This document shows, in pieces, positions 37,410-47,189 of a DNA stretch of 64,000 nt. Under the pieces are notes generated by a model. It worked only from the letters and a program-made list of their open reading frames with translations, was not told the DNA's origin and made no database searches. The number at the start of each line of letters is the position of its first letter. Position 1 is the stretch's first letter. The stretch lies in the NCBI GenBank assembly GCA_963667575.2, contig CAXXHY010000037.1, positions 14,107 to 78,106 of the forward strand, read 5' to 3'. This DNA comes from G963665495 sp963667575. Its GTDB lineage: Bacteria > Desulfobacterota > Desulfovibrionia > Desulfovibrionales > Desulfovibrionaceae. The translations under genes and the position numbers were made by a program.

Positions 37410-38897
37410 ATGGTACAACTTCGCATGGTATTCTGTATTCTTAGGTCAGAGAAAAGGCGCTTGTCGTTCGCAAGAGGAATCCTGTGTCTGTGCATGGCCT
37501 TTGTGCTTGTGCTGCAGCCGGTGCTGCCGTCGCTTCTCAACGCCTCCATCCTTGATTTCACGGACTTTACCATCACCGACGAAATCAAGCTCGGCAAGGA
37601 GTTTGAAAAGCTCGTTCTGCAGCGTTTGCCTCTGATCGAAGATCCGGAAATCAAGAACTACATCAAGGATGTGGTGAAGCGGATTGAAAAAGTCATGCCT
37701 GCGGAGCCCTTTGACATCAAGGTGAATGTGGTCAACAACAACGCCATCAACGCCTTTGCCGGGCCTGCCGGTTTTATGTTCGTGTTTTCCGGCCTGATCC
37801 TTCATGTGAATAAAGAGTCCGAACTGGCCGGCGTCATCGCCCACGAACTCGGACATATTCACCAGCGACATATTGCCAAACGCATCAAGCGGATGAACGC
37901 CATGTCGCTCTTTTCCATCGCCGGCATGCTGGCCGGCGTGCTTCTTGGTGGCGAAGGCGGACAGGCACTGGCCACCACGGCCATTGCCGCTCCGCAGTCC
38001 GCAATGCTGCAGTTCAGCCGCGAGGACGAACGCGAGGCAGACCATGTGGGATTGAATTTTCTGACCGCGGCCGGATATCCTCCCAGAGGCTTGAGCGACG
38101 CCTTCCAGGTTATCATGGACAACCAGTGGGCCGGACGCTCCAGCACCATTCCCTCATATTTCAGCACCCACCCCGGACTGAAAGAACGTATGGAATATCT
38201 GGAGCAGCGCATCAAGCGGCTGCCTGCCAAAGCCCTGAAGGTCAAGGATAACAACGACAGATTGTTCCGCGTCCAGACAGTGCTGCGCGCACGGTATACG
38301 GATCCCAAAAACGCCGTGCAGTACTTTACCCGTGGCGGCAAAAAAATGACCTGGCTCGACTACATGGGCCTGGGCATGGCGTCCGAACGCCTGAATATGA
38401 TGGTCAAGGCCAACGAGGCTTTCAACAAGGCCCTTGCCATAAAGCCTGATGATCCGCTTCTGGTCCGTGAGGCCGGTATTTTCTATTTTACCGTCGGTAA
38501 ATTTGAAAAGGCTGGAGAATATCTGCAAAAAGCCATCTTCACTAATCCCAAGGATTTGTTCGCCCTGTTCTACTACGCCAGACTTCTAGCCGAGGAAAAA
38601 CAGCCCGAACTGGCCCTCAGCTACTACGAACGCGTCTTGAAGGAAGTCCCCAAGGACGCGGAAGTCTATTATTACTACGGAAGGGCCTACGGCGAATCCG
38701 GCAATCTTTTCAAGGCGCATCTGCTTTTGGCCTACAGCGCCTTTTATGCCCACCAGAAACGCAAGATCCGTTTCCATCTGGACAAGGCCGAGCGCCTGGT
38801 GGCCTCACCGGACGATAAGGAAGAGTTGAAAAAGCTGAAAGAGACCATGCACGACGGGGAAGAGCCCAAGGAAAAAGCAATCCCCAAAAAGCCGTAA
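37410..38897 (+). CDS. M48 family metalloprotease with TPR repeats (BepA-like)
   Basis: A 495-residue exported protease. An N-terminal signal or anchor (residues 20-42) precedes the M48 domain with zinc site HELGHIHQRH and third ligand in REDEREADHVG. The C-terminal 200 residues contain TPR units. This is the BepA/YfgC layout, a periplasmic quality-control protease for outer-membrane proteins. GAGGT stands eight bases before the ATG. Gap to cysS is 39 bases. Confidence 0.88.
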   Translation: MVQLRMVFCILRSEKRRLSFARGILCLCMAFVLVLQPVLPSLLNASILDFTDFTITDEIKLGKEFEKLVLQRLPLIEDPEIKNYIKDVVKRIEKVMPAEPFDIKVNVVNNNAINAFAGPAGFMFVFSGLILHVNKESELAGVIAHELGHIHQRHIAKRIKRMNAMSLFSIAGMLAGVLLGGEGGQALATTAIAAPQSAMLQFSREDEREADHVGLNFLTAAGYPPRGLSDAFQVIMDNQWAGRSSTIPSYFSTHPGLKERMEYLEQRIKRLPAKALKVKDNNDRLFRVQTVLRARYTDPKNAVQYFTRGGKKMTWLDYMGLGMASERLNMMVKANEAFNKALAIKPDDPLLVREAGIFYFTVGKFEKAGEYLQKAIFTNPKDLFALFYYARLLAEEKQPELALSYYERVLKEVPKDAEVYYYYGRAYGESGNLFKAHLLLAYSAFYAHQKRKIRFHLDKAERLVASPDDKEELKKLKETMHDGEEPKEKAIPKKP

Positions 38898-38914
38898 CCA
38901 TAAGGAGTTCTGAA

Positions 38915-39328
38915 ATGGCTGAGAAGTTTCACATTGCCCGGCTTCCCAAAGACCAGGACCTGCTGCAGTCCCTCAACGACCTCTGTGCCGAGCTGAATTT
39001 CACCAGAGGCAGCGTTCAATTGATCGGCGCCCTGCAAAAGGCCAACCTGGGCTTTTACCATCAGGATACACGGCAATATACGACCAAGGAATTCAACGAG
39101 GGCTTTGAAATTATTTCCGGGCTGGGCAATATCTCTCTGAAGGACGGTAAACCCTTCGTCCATTTGCACCTCAGTCTGTGCCGCAGTGATTTTTCCAACG
39201 TCTGCGGACATACCATGCCCGGGTGCACCATTTTCGCGGCCGAAGTGATTTTGCGTCAGTACGACGGACCGGACCTGGTTCGCGGACTCGACGACGCCAC
39301 CGGCCTGCCCCTGTGGGAGCAGAAGTAA
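38915..39328 (+). CDS. PPC (DUF296) domain DNA-binding-like protein
   Basis: A 137-residue protein consisting of one PPC/DUF296 domain: GSVQLIGALQKANLGFY, GNISLKDGKPFVHLHLSLC and GGHT-like CGHTMPGCTIFAAEVIL. The conserved His cluster (HLHL) suggests a metal site. In plants the domain follows AT-hooks; in bacteria it stands alone with unknown function. AAGGAG precedes the ATG. Its TAA overlaps the next ATG (TAATG), so translation of the macrodomain gene is coupled. Confidence 0.85.
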   Translation: MAEKFHIARLPKDQDLLQSLNDLCAELNFTRGSVQLIGALQKANLGFYHQDTRQYTTKEFNEGFEIISGLGNISLKDGKPFVHLHLSLCRSDFSNVCGHTMPGCTIFAAEVILRQYDGPDLVRGLDDATGLPLWEQK

Positions 39329-39891
39329 TGACTGCTTCGCCAGGCTGGACGTTCGGTTCCGGACACCTGTGGCTCATCAAAGGCGATATCACAGCCGCCG
39401 ATGTGGATGCAGTGGTCAATGCGGCCAACTCGCGCCTGGCCGGAGGCGGCGGCGTGGATGGAGCGATCCACCGCGCATCCGGCCCCGAACTGCTGCAAGC
39501 CTGTCAGGAAATCGTGGCCAGACAAGGCAATCTGCCCGCAGGTCAGGCAGTGATTACTCCGGGCTTTGCCATGAAAGCCCGGCATGTCATCCATACGGTG
39601 GGCCCCATCTGGCATGGCGGCCATTCGGATGAAGAAGCCACCCTGCGCTCCGCGTATACCACCTGCATCAAACTGGCCGCAGAAAACGGCCTAAAAAGCA
39701 TGGCCTTCCCTGCCATCAGCTGCGGCGTGTACGGTTTTCCCGTTGACCTGGCCGCAACCATCGCCCTGCCTGCAATGCGCCAGGGGCTGGAAGACGGGCT
39801 TGTGGAGCGTATCGATTTCTATCACTTCTCCCCTGCCTCTTTTGATAAATGGCATGGACTTGCCCTGGGCATACTGGGGACTCCAACTTAG
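39328..39891 (+). CDS. Macrodomain protein, O-acetyl-ADP-ribose deacetylase family
   Basis: A 187-residue macrodomain of the YmdB/MacroD type: KGDITAADVDAVVNAAN at the N-terminus, GGGGVDGAIHRASG loop, PAGQAVITPGF, VIHTVGPIW, and ISCGVYGFP. Such enzymes bind ADP-ribose and hydrolyse O-acetyl-ADP-ribose or mono-ADP-ribose esters. It starts in a TAATG overlap with the PPC gene. hslV follows 23 bases on. Confidence 0.92.
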   Translation: MTASPGWTFGSGHLWLIKGDITAADVDAVVNAANSRLAGGGGVDGAIHRASGPELLQACQEIVARQGNLPAGQAVITPGFAMKARHVIHTVGPIWHGGHSDEEATLRSAYTTCIKLAAENGLKSMAFPAISCGVYGFPVDLAATIALPAMRQGLEDGLVERIDFYHFSPASFDKWHGLALGILGTPT

Positions 39892-39914
39892 TAACTATAC
39901 GGGATATAAGAATT

Positions 39915-40454
39915 ATGCAGCTAAAAGGAACAACTATTCTTGCTGTGAAGGACGCCAATGGCGTTGCCATGGCCGGTGACGGCCAGGTTACCCTTGGCGA
40001 ACAGATCGCCATGAAGCACACGGCGCGCAAAGTACGTCGTATTTATAGGGACAGCGTACTGGCCGGATTTGCCGGAGCCACTGCCGACGCTTTTACGCTT
40101 TTTGAGCGTTTTGAAGGCAAGCTCGAAGAATTCAACGGCAACCTCGTCCGCGCCAGCGTGGAAATGACCAAGGACTGGCGCAAAGACAAGTACCTGCGGC
40201 GACTGGAAGCCATGCTGCTGGTGGCCGATGCGGAAAACGTGCTGATTCTCAGCGGCGCCGGTGATGTCATCGAACCTGACGACGGCGTGGCGGCAATCGG
40301 CTCCGGCGGCTCATACGCGCTTTCCGCGGCGCGCGCCCTGCTCCGCCACACCTCTCTGGACGCCGAAACCATCGCCCGCGAAGCCATGCTGATCGCCAGC
40401 GAGCTGTGCGTCTTCACCAACAGCAACATCATTCTGGAAACCAGCAAAAAATAA
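39915..40454 (+). CDS. hslV: HslV, ATP-dependent protease proteolytic subunit
   Basis: A 179-residue proteasome-beta-like subunit. ATG 39915 yields MQLKGTTILAVKD, so the catalytic Thr lies at residue 6 after a five-residue propeptide; further blocks are GVAMAGDGQVTLG and KVRRIYRDSVLAGFAGATADA. HslV forms the peptidase double ring of HslUV; hslU is not in this window, unlike in many genomes. GGGAT stands ahead of the start, and the frame extends upstream into the macrodomain gene without a better start. Confidence 0.95.
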   Translation: MQLKGTTILAVKDANGVAMAGDGQVTLGEQIAMKHTARKVRRIYRDSVLAGFAGATADAFTLFERFEGKLEEFNGNLVRASVEMTKDWRKDKYLRRLEAMLLVADAENVLILSGAGDVIEPDDGVAAIGSGGSYALSAARALLRHTSLDAETIAREAMLIASELCVFTNSNIILETSKK

Positions 40455-40478
40455 GTCTTATCTGAAAGATTATTTCAA

Positions 40479-40525
40479 AAAAGCCCGGATATCTTTTACA
40501 AATATGGTATCCGGGCTTTTATTGC
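40479..40525. terminator. Bidirectional terminator between hslV and flippase
   Basis: A 13-base stem AAAAGCCCGGATA (40479-40491) with 40508-40520, with A-run before and T-run after, serves hslV and the convergent gene ending at 40576. Confidence 0.85.
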
Positions 40526-40575
40526 TTTTTAAGTTATCGAAATAAAAAGACAACTGACAGAGACAGACTTTAAAA

Positions 40576-42057
40576 CTAACCGATCGCGGCTGACATCGCA
40601 CCACTGGCGGCTTTTTCCTTTTTCCACCAGAACCAGGCCAGTGCGAGCATGGGGATCAACGTAGCCAGTTCGCGGATTTCCCGAATGCCGATGTGGGCGA
40701 GGCCCAGCCAGATCACGGCGCTGGCAGCCAGGGCAGCGGCCAGCGGCAGCAGTCCTTTGATTTCAATCAGCCGCATGGTCAGCTGGCAATAGCCCAAAGT
40801 CATCATGGTCATCCCCACACGTGTCAGGACAATGGCCAGCACGCCTCCCAAAAGCGGCCAATGGGGCATCACCGTGACGCACAAGGCCAGATTGAGAACC
40901 AACCCCACGACGTAAAAACTCAGCAACAGACGAACCTTGCCGCGGCTCATCATGATGTAGGCGCTGAAATTATGCAGAAACGAAAACAGCAAGGCCGGAA
41001 CCATGTATTTCTGCATCCACATGGCATTGGCATAATCCGGACCGTATATCAGCCCGATGATCCTGTCCGACTCCACGCACAACACGAACATGGCGGGAAA
41101 GGCAGCGCACAACAGCCAGCGTACGGCTTTTTTGGTCAATAACTGATAGGCTTTCGGATCATTGTTCCAGAGCTTCACCAGCAGCGGATACAGAACATTG
41201 CGCAGCAGAATGTTGGAAATAAGAACTGTCACGCCTTCCACAGTCATCCAGGCGGCGCTGTATTGTGCCACAAAATCCGGTCCACCATGCTTTTGCAGAA
41301 AAAATACATTGGCCTTGTTGTACAGTATGCCGCACAAAGCAATACCCACAAAAGCCAGCCCGGCCTGTGCCGTACGCCAGGTACGCGCCATGGCCTTGCG
41401 CCGGAGCCGGAACGTATGCAGGTCATGCCTGGAAAGGGTTACGTACATGGCCCCGACAAGATTGACCGAATTCTCTATTACCTTGAACAGCGCCACCAGC
41501 AGAGGCGGCGCGCCCAGGAGCAGCATCGCAAAACCGTATCCGTAGCCCGCCACGCAGGCCACCATCCGGACCATGGCCTCCAGATCCTGGCGCTCATTGA
41601 CCCGGCAACTGATGAAAAAACTGCTGGCCAGCGCTTCAATGCTGTACCCCACGGCCAGCAGCATGACCAGAGAAAGCAGATTCGACGCGTAATCCTGCGT
41701 AAGGGAAAAAACAAAGGCGCCGGACATGGCCAGAAACAACAGTACGGCTTTGAGCAGCGAATAACGGGCCAGTACGTCTCCTTTGCTGGCGTATTTTTTC
41801 CCCAGATCCGTCACAAGAGCCTGGTTCAGACCGAATTCGCCAAGAAAAAGCACGATGAATCCCAACTCAATGCCGAGCATGAACTCGCCGTAAGTGGTTG
41901 TGCTGACTCTGGCCAGATAAACGAGAAAAACAGTATTAAGGGTATCCTTGAACCATTGCGCGCCCAGTAGCTGCATGAATTTTTTGAGCACGCCGTGGGA
42001 AGTAGGCGTTTCAGCGCTGTCATCCGACGACGGGGAAGAGGCTTGAGAATCTGTCAT
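40576..42057 (-). CDS. Polysaccharide flippase-like membrane protein (Wzx/MATE-type)
   Basis: About 493 residues with around twelve to fourteen membrane helices. The N-terminal block QLLGAQWFKDTLNTVFLVYLARV and ...TYGEFMLGIELGFIVLFLGEFGL matches the PST/Wzx flippases that move lipid-linked sugars across the inner membrane. A Ser-rich polar N-terminus precedes helix 1. ATG 42057 is assumed; the frame is open to 42156 and no strong ribosome site is visible. No glycosyltransferase lies beside it. Confidence 0.78.
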   Translation of the reverse strand: MTDSQASSPSSDDSAETPTSHGVLKKFMQLLGAQWFKDTLNTVFLVYLARVSTTTYGEFMLGIELGFIVLFLGEFGLNQALVTDLGKKYASKGDVLARYSLLKAVLLFLAMSGAFVFSLTQDYASNLLSLVMLLAVGYSIEALASSFFISCRVNERQDLEAMVRMVACVAGYGYGFAMLLLGAPPLLVALFKVIENSVNLVGAMYVTLSRHDLHTFRLRRKAMARTWRTAQAGLAFVGIALCGILYNKANVFFLQKHGGPDFVAQYSAAWMTVEGVTVLISNILLRNVLYPLLVKLWNNDPKAYQLLTKKAVRWLLCAAFPAMFVLCVESDRIIGLIYGPDYANAMWMQKYMVPALLFSFLHNFSAYIMMSRGKVRLLLSFYVVGLVLNLALCVTVMPHWPLLGGVLAIVLTRVGMTMMTLGYCQLTMRLIEIKGLLPLAAALAASAVIWLGLAHIGIREIRELATLIPMLALAWFWWKKEKAASGAMSAAIG

Positions 42058-42211
42058 GAGCGGCTTATTTTCTCCGTTAAATAAAATACGCGGGGAGCCC
42101 GGCAGCAGGCCGGTATACGCACAAGTCGATTTACGCCGGACAGGAAGCTTGCGCAAGTCGCGCCTTTAGGACATGAGATTGTAATAAAATACGGAAACCA
42201 CCAAAAAACGT

Positions 42212-43150
42212 ATGCAAGACTATAATGACATGAATATCTTTATCGTCGAAGAACAAAAAAAAGATTTATTTCTTCCAGCCACACCTGAAATTCTGGCTGA
42301 AACACATTCTTTATGGGCTGCGGATCTCGAAAGTTTCGGCCCCTGGTCCGCAGGAACAAGGGATTCCCGGACTGTCTGGCATTCTGCACCCGCAAGAGCG
42401 GGTCGGGATGTATACATCTTTGGCGATTGTGTTTCAAGCCTTGACGTGGGTTGGCATCTTGTGAAAATGGACAATCTGTCTCCATGGAGTTCGGTGCTGG
42501 CTATAAGTCAATGGGGCGGACGCGGTCAGCTTCGACGTTCATGGACATCTCTCGCAGGCAATATTTTTGCCGTGCTGCTTCTTCCATGGCCTCCAGGTCC
42601 GCAATCGCTTTCCAAGGACCTGACCGCCATGACAGTTGCTTACGCCCTTATTAGGTCTTTCGAACAACTGGGAGTCAAGCTGGAGCTCAAGTGGCCCAAT
42701 GACTTGCTCCTGGACGGTAAAGTTGGAGGGATTCTCATTGAGGAGCGTAACAACACCCTCCTTGCCGGAATCGGCATCAATCTCGCAAGCGCACCCGATG
42801 CCGCTTCCACAGATCAACCTGCTGCAAGGTTATTGGAACACTTGCCAGGCAAAGGCCCCCTTTCACTTTGGTTGGAACTATCTGAAGGTATCCGCCGTTG
42901 TTTTACCCAGGAACTGGCTCATCTGGACCAACTTGCCGTTGTCTCTCTCATGAACAACGTACTGGCCTGGAAAGGAGAAAAGGTGCTTTTGGTTAACAGG
43001 GAAGACAAAGATACTCCCCTTGGAGAACCATGCACCCTAGTTGGTTTGACGCCAAACGGCGAACTATACGTTGCACCTCAAGGTCATTCTGTCGACAATG
43101 TTGCAGAATTGCTCGTTGTCGCAGAGGGTTCCCTCGTACGTGCAATGTAG
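42212..43150 (+). CDS. birA: Biotin-[acetyl-CoA-carboxylase] ligase
   Basis: A 312-residue biotin protein ligase. Catalytic blocks: QWGGRGQLRRSW (biotinyl-AMP loop, a variant of GRGRxGR), KWPNDLLLDGKVGGILIE and GIGINL; the C-terminal SH3-like domain is present (GEPCTLVGLTPNGELYV). There is no N-terminal helix-turn-helix, so it does not act as a biotin repressor; the ~70 extra N-terminal residues show no known domain. Confidence 0.9.
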   Translation: MQDYNDMNIFIVEEQKKDLFLPATPEILAETHSLWAADLESFGPWSAGTRDSRTVWHSAPARAGRDVYIFGDCVSSLDVGWHLVKMDNLSPWSSVLAISQWGGRGQLRRSWTSLAGNIFAVLLLPWPPGPQSLSKDLTAMTVAYALIRSFEQLGVKLELKWPNDLLLDGKVGGILIEERNNTLLAGIGINLASAPDAASTDQPAARLLEHLPGKGPLSLWLELSEGIRRCFTQELAHLDQLAVVSLMNNVLAWKGEKVLLVNREDKDTPLGEPCTLVGLTPNGELYVAPQGHSVDNVAELLVVAEGSLVRAM

Positions 43151-43285
43151 ATCCATCAGAGACTGCCCGTAAAAAATGTAAGTTTTCTTGAGCAAATGTC
43201 AGTTGTATTGTATTGTCGTAACGAATTAAGCTGCTATTGCTAATACAAGGCTCCCAGAGCCATGTCTCAAGAGGAGGCGAGGAAA

Positions 43286-46200
43286 ATGGCCAGAAGTGAC
43301 AAAAAAAACAAGGCCGCCGAGGCCGCACAAGCGGATATACCGCCAGCCGAAGTAAAGGAGGAACAAAAACAGGTGGAGAAAGAAGTAAAAGCCAACGATA
43401 TCGAAAGCCAGAAGGCTCCTTCCATCAACCCTGAAGACGAACGCAAAGAAAAGATACGCAATCAGTACGTCCTTTCCGGAGCGGACATCGTATTTCTTGG
43501 AGAGGAAGCCGAGATACTCGTTGGAGGCAAAAACTACAACACCGCCATCATCAGCCAGGTTCAAGGCATCCGCGCTCCCCAGTTCCGCGCGATTTCCTCG
43601 ATCGCTTTCCATAAGCTGCTTGATGAAACCAAGGTCAACGCAACTCTCGTCCGCGCCATTGTGGACAGAGAGTACAACCGTACCAACTGGTCTTCGAGCG
43701 AAGTCAACAAGGATCCGGAGTTCCTGCAAAAGTTTGTCAGAAGACTCGGAACTGAAGTCTACGACGAAAACAAAGCCAGAGGCGAGCAGACTCTTGTTCG
43801 TATGCGTACCTTCATTAACAATGTCGTAGAAGGATTCGCCACCTCTCCCGAAGGCATCGATCAGCTTCGCAAGCGCTCCGTACTGGTTCAGGTCGCCATT
43901 TTGTCCGTGGACATGCCCGAGGATGTGGCCGTGGAAGTCCGCGACGCGTACCTTTCCATCTGCAAGGAAGCGGCGTCCGAAGACGTTCCAGTGGCCGTGC
44001 GTTCGTCCGCAGCTGGTGAAGACAGCCGCAAAAAGGCTTTTGCCGGATTGCAGGACACCTACCTGAACATGGTGGGCGAGCATCAGGTCGTACGCGCCTA
44101 CCAGTGGGATTGCGCATCCGCCTACAACCTGCGTTCCATGACCTATCGCCGGGAAGCCATTCTGGATGCGGTAGCCCGTGCGGAAAATTCCGGGAACGAC
44201 AGCATCGCCCAACAGGCCAAGGAAGAATGGGCTATTGAAAACACCTCGCTGTCCGTCTGCCTGATGCGCATGATCAATCCGGTTATTTCCGGTACGGCCT
44301 TCAGCGCCGACACCGCCACAGGCTGCCGCGGTACGGACCGCAAGGATCTGGTATCCATCGATGCCAGTTACGGCCTGGGTGAAGCCGTTGTTGGCGGCAT
44401 GGTCACGCCGGATAAATTCTATGTTTTCAAGCGCGATGACGGCACCGAAGTCGTTATCCGCTTCATGGGATTCAAAGACAAAAAAATCGTCTACGATCAC
44501 AGCGGCGGTACCACCACCGTTCCCGTGCCCGAGCATGAGGCCTATCAATGGTCCCTTTCCCTGGCCCAGGCCGAAGAAGTGGCCGAAGGCGTCCGCGCCA
44601 TCAGCACGGCTTACGAACGCATGATCATGGACACGGAATTCTGCATCGACGCCGAATCCCGCTTGTGGTTCGTTCAGGCGCGTCCGGAAACCCGCTGGAA
44701 CGAAGAGTTCGAGAATCACCCCACCACCATCTACATGCGGCGCAAGGAAGTTGACCCCAGAGCGGCTAAAAACGCAGAGGTCATCCTTTCCGGCAACGGC
44801 GCTTCCCGTGGCGCAGGACAGGGAACGGTTCGTTTCCTCCGCTCCGCCCTCGAACTCAACAAGATCAACAAGGGCGACATCCTCGCAGCCGAACGTACGG
44901 ACCCGGACATGGTTCCCGGCATGCGTATAGCGTCCGCAATCCTCGCAGATGTCGGCGGCGATACCAGCCACGCGGCCATCACCTCGCGCGAACTGGGCAT
45001 TCCGGCCATCATCGGCATTCAGCGCGTGGAACTGCTGCGCAACCTGGACGGCCAGGAAATCACCGTTGACGGTTCGCGAGGACAGGTTTACCGCGGCCTG
45101 CTGCCGCTGATGGACGTGGGCGGCGAAATCGACACGGCCAAACTGCCCGCCACGCGCACGAAAGTCGGCCTGATTCTCGCCGACGTGGGCCAGGCACTGT
45201 TTCTTTCGCGTCTGCGCCAGGTTCCCGACTTTGAAATCGGCCTGTTGCGCGCCGAATTCATGCTCGGCAACATAGGCATCCACCCGCTGGCTCTGGAAGC
45301 CTACGACAGCGGCACCCTGGAGCAGGTGGTCAAGAAAAAGCTCAGCGAACACGACAACGAGCTGACCAAAATCCTCAAGGAGCAGATGGCGGCTGGCATC
45401 GTAACTCTGGAACTGCGCCTGCGCGATTACGTCGGACAGATTACAGGCCTGACCCAGAGGCTGGAAAAAATGACCGCCAGCGAGTCCACCCGGACCACCG
45501 ATGAAGTGCTGGCCATCCACCGCGAAATGCGCGAACTGGAAACCAGGCTGGATGACCATGTGGAAATATCCACTCACCGGCTCGAAGACCTGAAGACCTC
45601 TGTAAACCTGGAAGAACACGTGGCCATTGTCATGGGCTACCGTGAAGAAGCCGACGGTCTCACGGGAACCGACCCCGACACACTGCGGCGGCGCGCCGAA
45701 CTCAAGGCGCTGGCCAAAGAGCAGGCCGAACGCTTGAAGGACAATCCGCTTGTCCAGACCTTGCTGGAAAACATCGCCATGCTGCGCCACAAAGTGGCCC
45801 AGGCCACGGGCATGGAATACGAAATGGAACAGCTGCGGACCATTCCGGAACGCATTCGCTCCATCATCCGCTCTCGCGGCTACCGTACCGGCAAAGAACA
45901 CTACACGCAGACACTTGCCCAGGGGCTGGCACTTTTTGCCATGGCCTTTTACGGCAAGGACATCATCTACCGTACGACGGATTTCAAATCCAACGAATAC
46001 CGCAATCTTGTCGGTGGTTCGCTTTTTGAAACCCACGAAGACAACCCCATGCTCGGCTTTCGCGGTGTATCCCGTGATATTCACGACTGGGAAATCGAAG
46101 CCTTCAAGCTGGCCAGAGGCATCTTCGGCGGAAGCAATCTCAAAATCATGCTTCCTTTTGTCCGTACGCTGGAAGAAGCCCGCTCCATGAAGCGCTACCT

Positions 46201-46966
46201 CAGCCAGGTGCACAAGCTCGAAAGCGGCAAGGACGGCCTGAAGCTGATCCTGATGGCGGAAATTCCCAGCAATGCCATTCTGTGTCGCCAGTTCATCGAC
46301 GAGGTGGACGGCTTCTCCATCGGGTCCAACGACATGACCCAGATGGTTCTGGCTACGGACCGCGACAACTCCCGTCTCGGGCACATCTATGACGAAGAGG
46401 ACCCCGCTGTTGTCTGGGCCATCCTGTGCGCCATCTTCACCGGTCAGAAATTCGGCAAAAAGGTCGGATTCTGCGGCCAGGGTGTTTCCAACAGCATCAT
46501 CCTGCGCGGACTGGTTGCCATTGCCGGTATTGTTTCGGCTTCGGTCGTGCCGGACACCTACCATCAGACCAAGCTGGACATGGCCGAAGTGGAAAGCCAC
46601 AATATCACTGTGGACAAACTCGGCGAATGGCTGCGCGAGCAGTTCCTCATCCGTCTGAAAGTGATTCTGAAAGAACACAACTACGAGCATATCCTGCGGA
46701 AATATGAAACCGCTTCCGACCTTATGGAATGGTACGAAGGCGAGCTTTCCAGACTGCACGAACAACTGCGCGAAAACCTGGAAACCAACCAGGAGTCCTT
46801 TTATCGCCAGGAAATGCAGAAATTCCGCAGCGCGTTCCACAAGCCGGTCATTTACGCCACCTGGAACTGGCAGCAGACAGTAGAAGATGCCATGCACCAG
46901 GCCGGTTTTGCCAGCTATGAAGAACAAGCCAAGGCTCTGGCCGAGCAACGTAAAAAAGTCTGGTAG
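43286..46966 (+). CDS. PEP synthase-like protein with long inserted helical domain
   Basis: A 1226-residue protein, against about 790 for PpsA. ATG 43286 follows AGGAGGCGAGGAAA; ATG 43262 has none. After a charged Lys/Glu-rich N-terminus comes the ATP-grasp domain (VPVAVRSSAAGEDS, WFVQARPETRW). The swivelling phospho-His domain has GGDTSHAAITSRELGIPA (His562). The PEP-binding barrel begins KVGLILADVGQALFLSRL and, after about 200 helical residues with coiled-coil character, resumes (KIMLPFVRTLEEA, GSNDMTQMVLATDRD) with catalytic Cys1063 in GFCGQG. All key residues are present, so pyruvate phosphorylation to PEP for gluconeogenesis is likely. Confidence 0.83.
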   Translation: MARSDKKNKAAEAAQADIPPAEVKEEQKQVEKEVKANDIESQKAPSINPEDERKEKIRNQYVLSGADIVFLGEEAEILVGGKNYNTAIISQVQGIRAPQFRAISSIAFHKLLDETKVNATLVRAIVDREYNRTNWSSSEVNKDPEFLQKFVRRLGTEVYDENKARGEQTLVRMRTFINNVVEGFATSPEGIDQLRKRSVLVQVAILSVDMPEDVAVEVRDAYLSICKEAASEDVPVAVRSSAAGEDSRKKAFAGLQDTYLNMVGEHQVVRAYQWDCASAYNLRSMTYRREAILDAVARAENSGNDSIAQQAKEEWAIENTSLSVCLMRMINPVISGTAFSADTATGCRGTDRKDLVSIDASYGLGEAVVGGMVTPDKFYVFKRDDGTEVVIRFMGFKDKKIVYDHSGGTTTVPVPEHEAYQWSLSLAQAEEVAEGVRAISTAYERMIMDTEFCIDAESRLWFVQARPETRWNEEFENHPTTIYMRRKEVDPRAAKNAEVILSGNGASRGAGQGTVRFLRSALELNKINKGDILAAERTDPDMVPGMRIASAILADVGGDTSHAAITSRELGIPAIIGIQRVELLRNLDGQEITVDGSRGQVYRGLLPLMDVGGEIDTAKLPATRTKVGLILADVGQALFLSRLRQVPDFEIGLLRAEFMLGNIGIHPLALEAYDSGTLEQVVKKKLSEHDNELTKILKEQMAAGIVTLELRLRDYVGQITGLTQRLEKMTASESTRTTDEVLAIHREMRELETRLDDHVEISTHRLEDLKTSVNLEEHVAIVMGYREEADGLTGTDPDTLRRRAELKALAKEQAERLKDNPLVQTLLENIAMLRHKVAQATGMEYEMEQLRTIPERIRSIIRSRGYRTGKEHYTQTLAQGLALFAMAFYGKDIIYRTTDFKSNEYRNLVGGSLFETHEDNPMLGFRGVSRDIHDWEIEAFKLARGIFGGSNLKIMLPFVRTLEEARSMKRYLSQVHKLESGKDGLKLILMAEIPSNAILCRQFIDEVDGFSIGSNDMTQMVLATDRDNSRLGHIYDEEDPAVVWAILCAIFTGQKFGKKVGFCGQGVSNSIILRGLVAIAGIVSASVVPDTYHQTKLDMAEVESHNITVDKLGEWLREQFLIRLKVILKEHNYEHILRKYETASDLMEWYEGELSRLHEQLRENLETNQESFYRQEMQKFRSAFHKPVIYATWNWQQTVEDAMHQAGFASYEEQAKALAEQRKKVW

Positions 46967-46997
46967 AGGATTATTGATTATTCATCAAAGGGCATAG

Positions 46998-47029
46998 AAA
47001 AAGGCCCCTGCCTCGGCAGGGGCCTTTTT
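46998..47029. terminator. Bidirectional terminator after PEP synthase-like gene
   Basis: A stem AAAAAGGCCCCTGCC (46998-47012) pairs with GGCAGGGGCCTTTTT (47015-47029) and is flanked by runs usable on both strands, so it also stops glpK transcription. The remaining 160 bases up to glpK hold no gene. Confidence 0.88.
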
Positions 47030-47189
47030 GTTGTCGTGTCGATTGGTCAGGGCAAGGCCTAAAAGGGGTGCCGGGGAAAACAGCGTTTCACTTGGCAAGT
47101 AGTGTTCCATGGGTCAACGCAACCCATCGCCATTCTCCCCAGCAGGTGCGTGAGGCTTACGCCCCACTGTTGGCATGCAAAGAGAATAC

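Noticed and set aside
43226..46948. A 1240-codon open frame on the minus strand opposite the PEP synthase-like gene
   Set aside because: It mirrors a plus-strand gene with clear catalytic motifs, has no recognisable domains and a biased composition typical of an antisense shadow of GC-rich codons.
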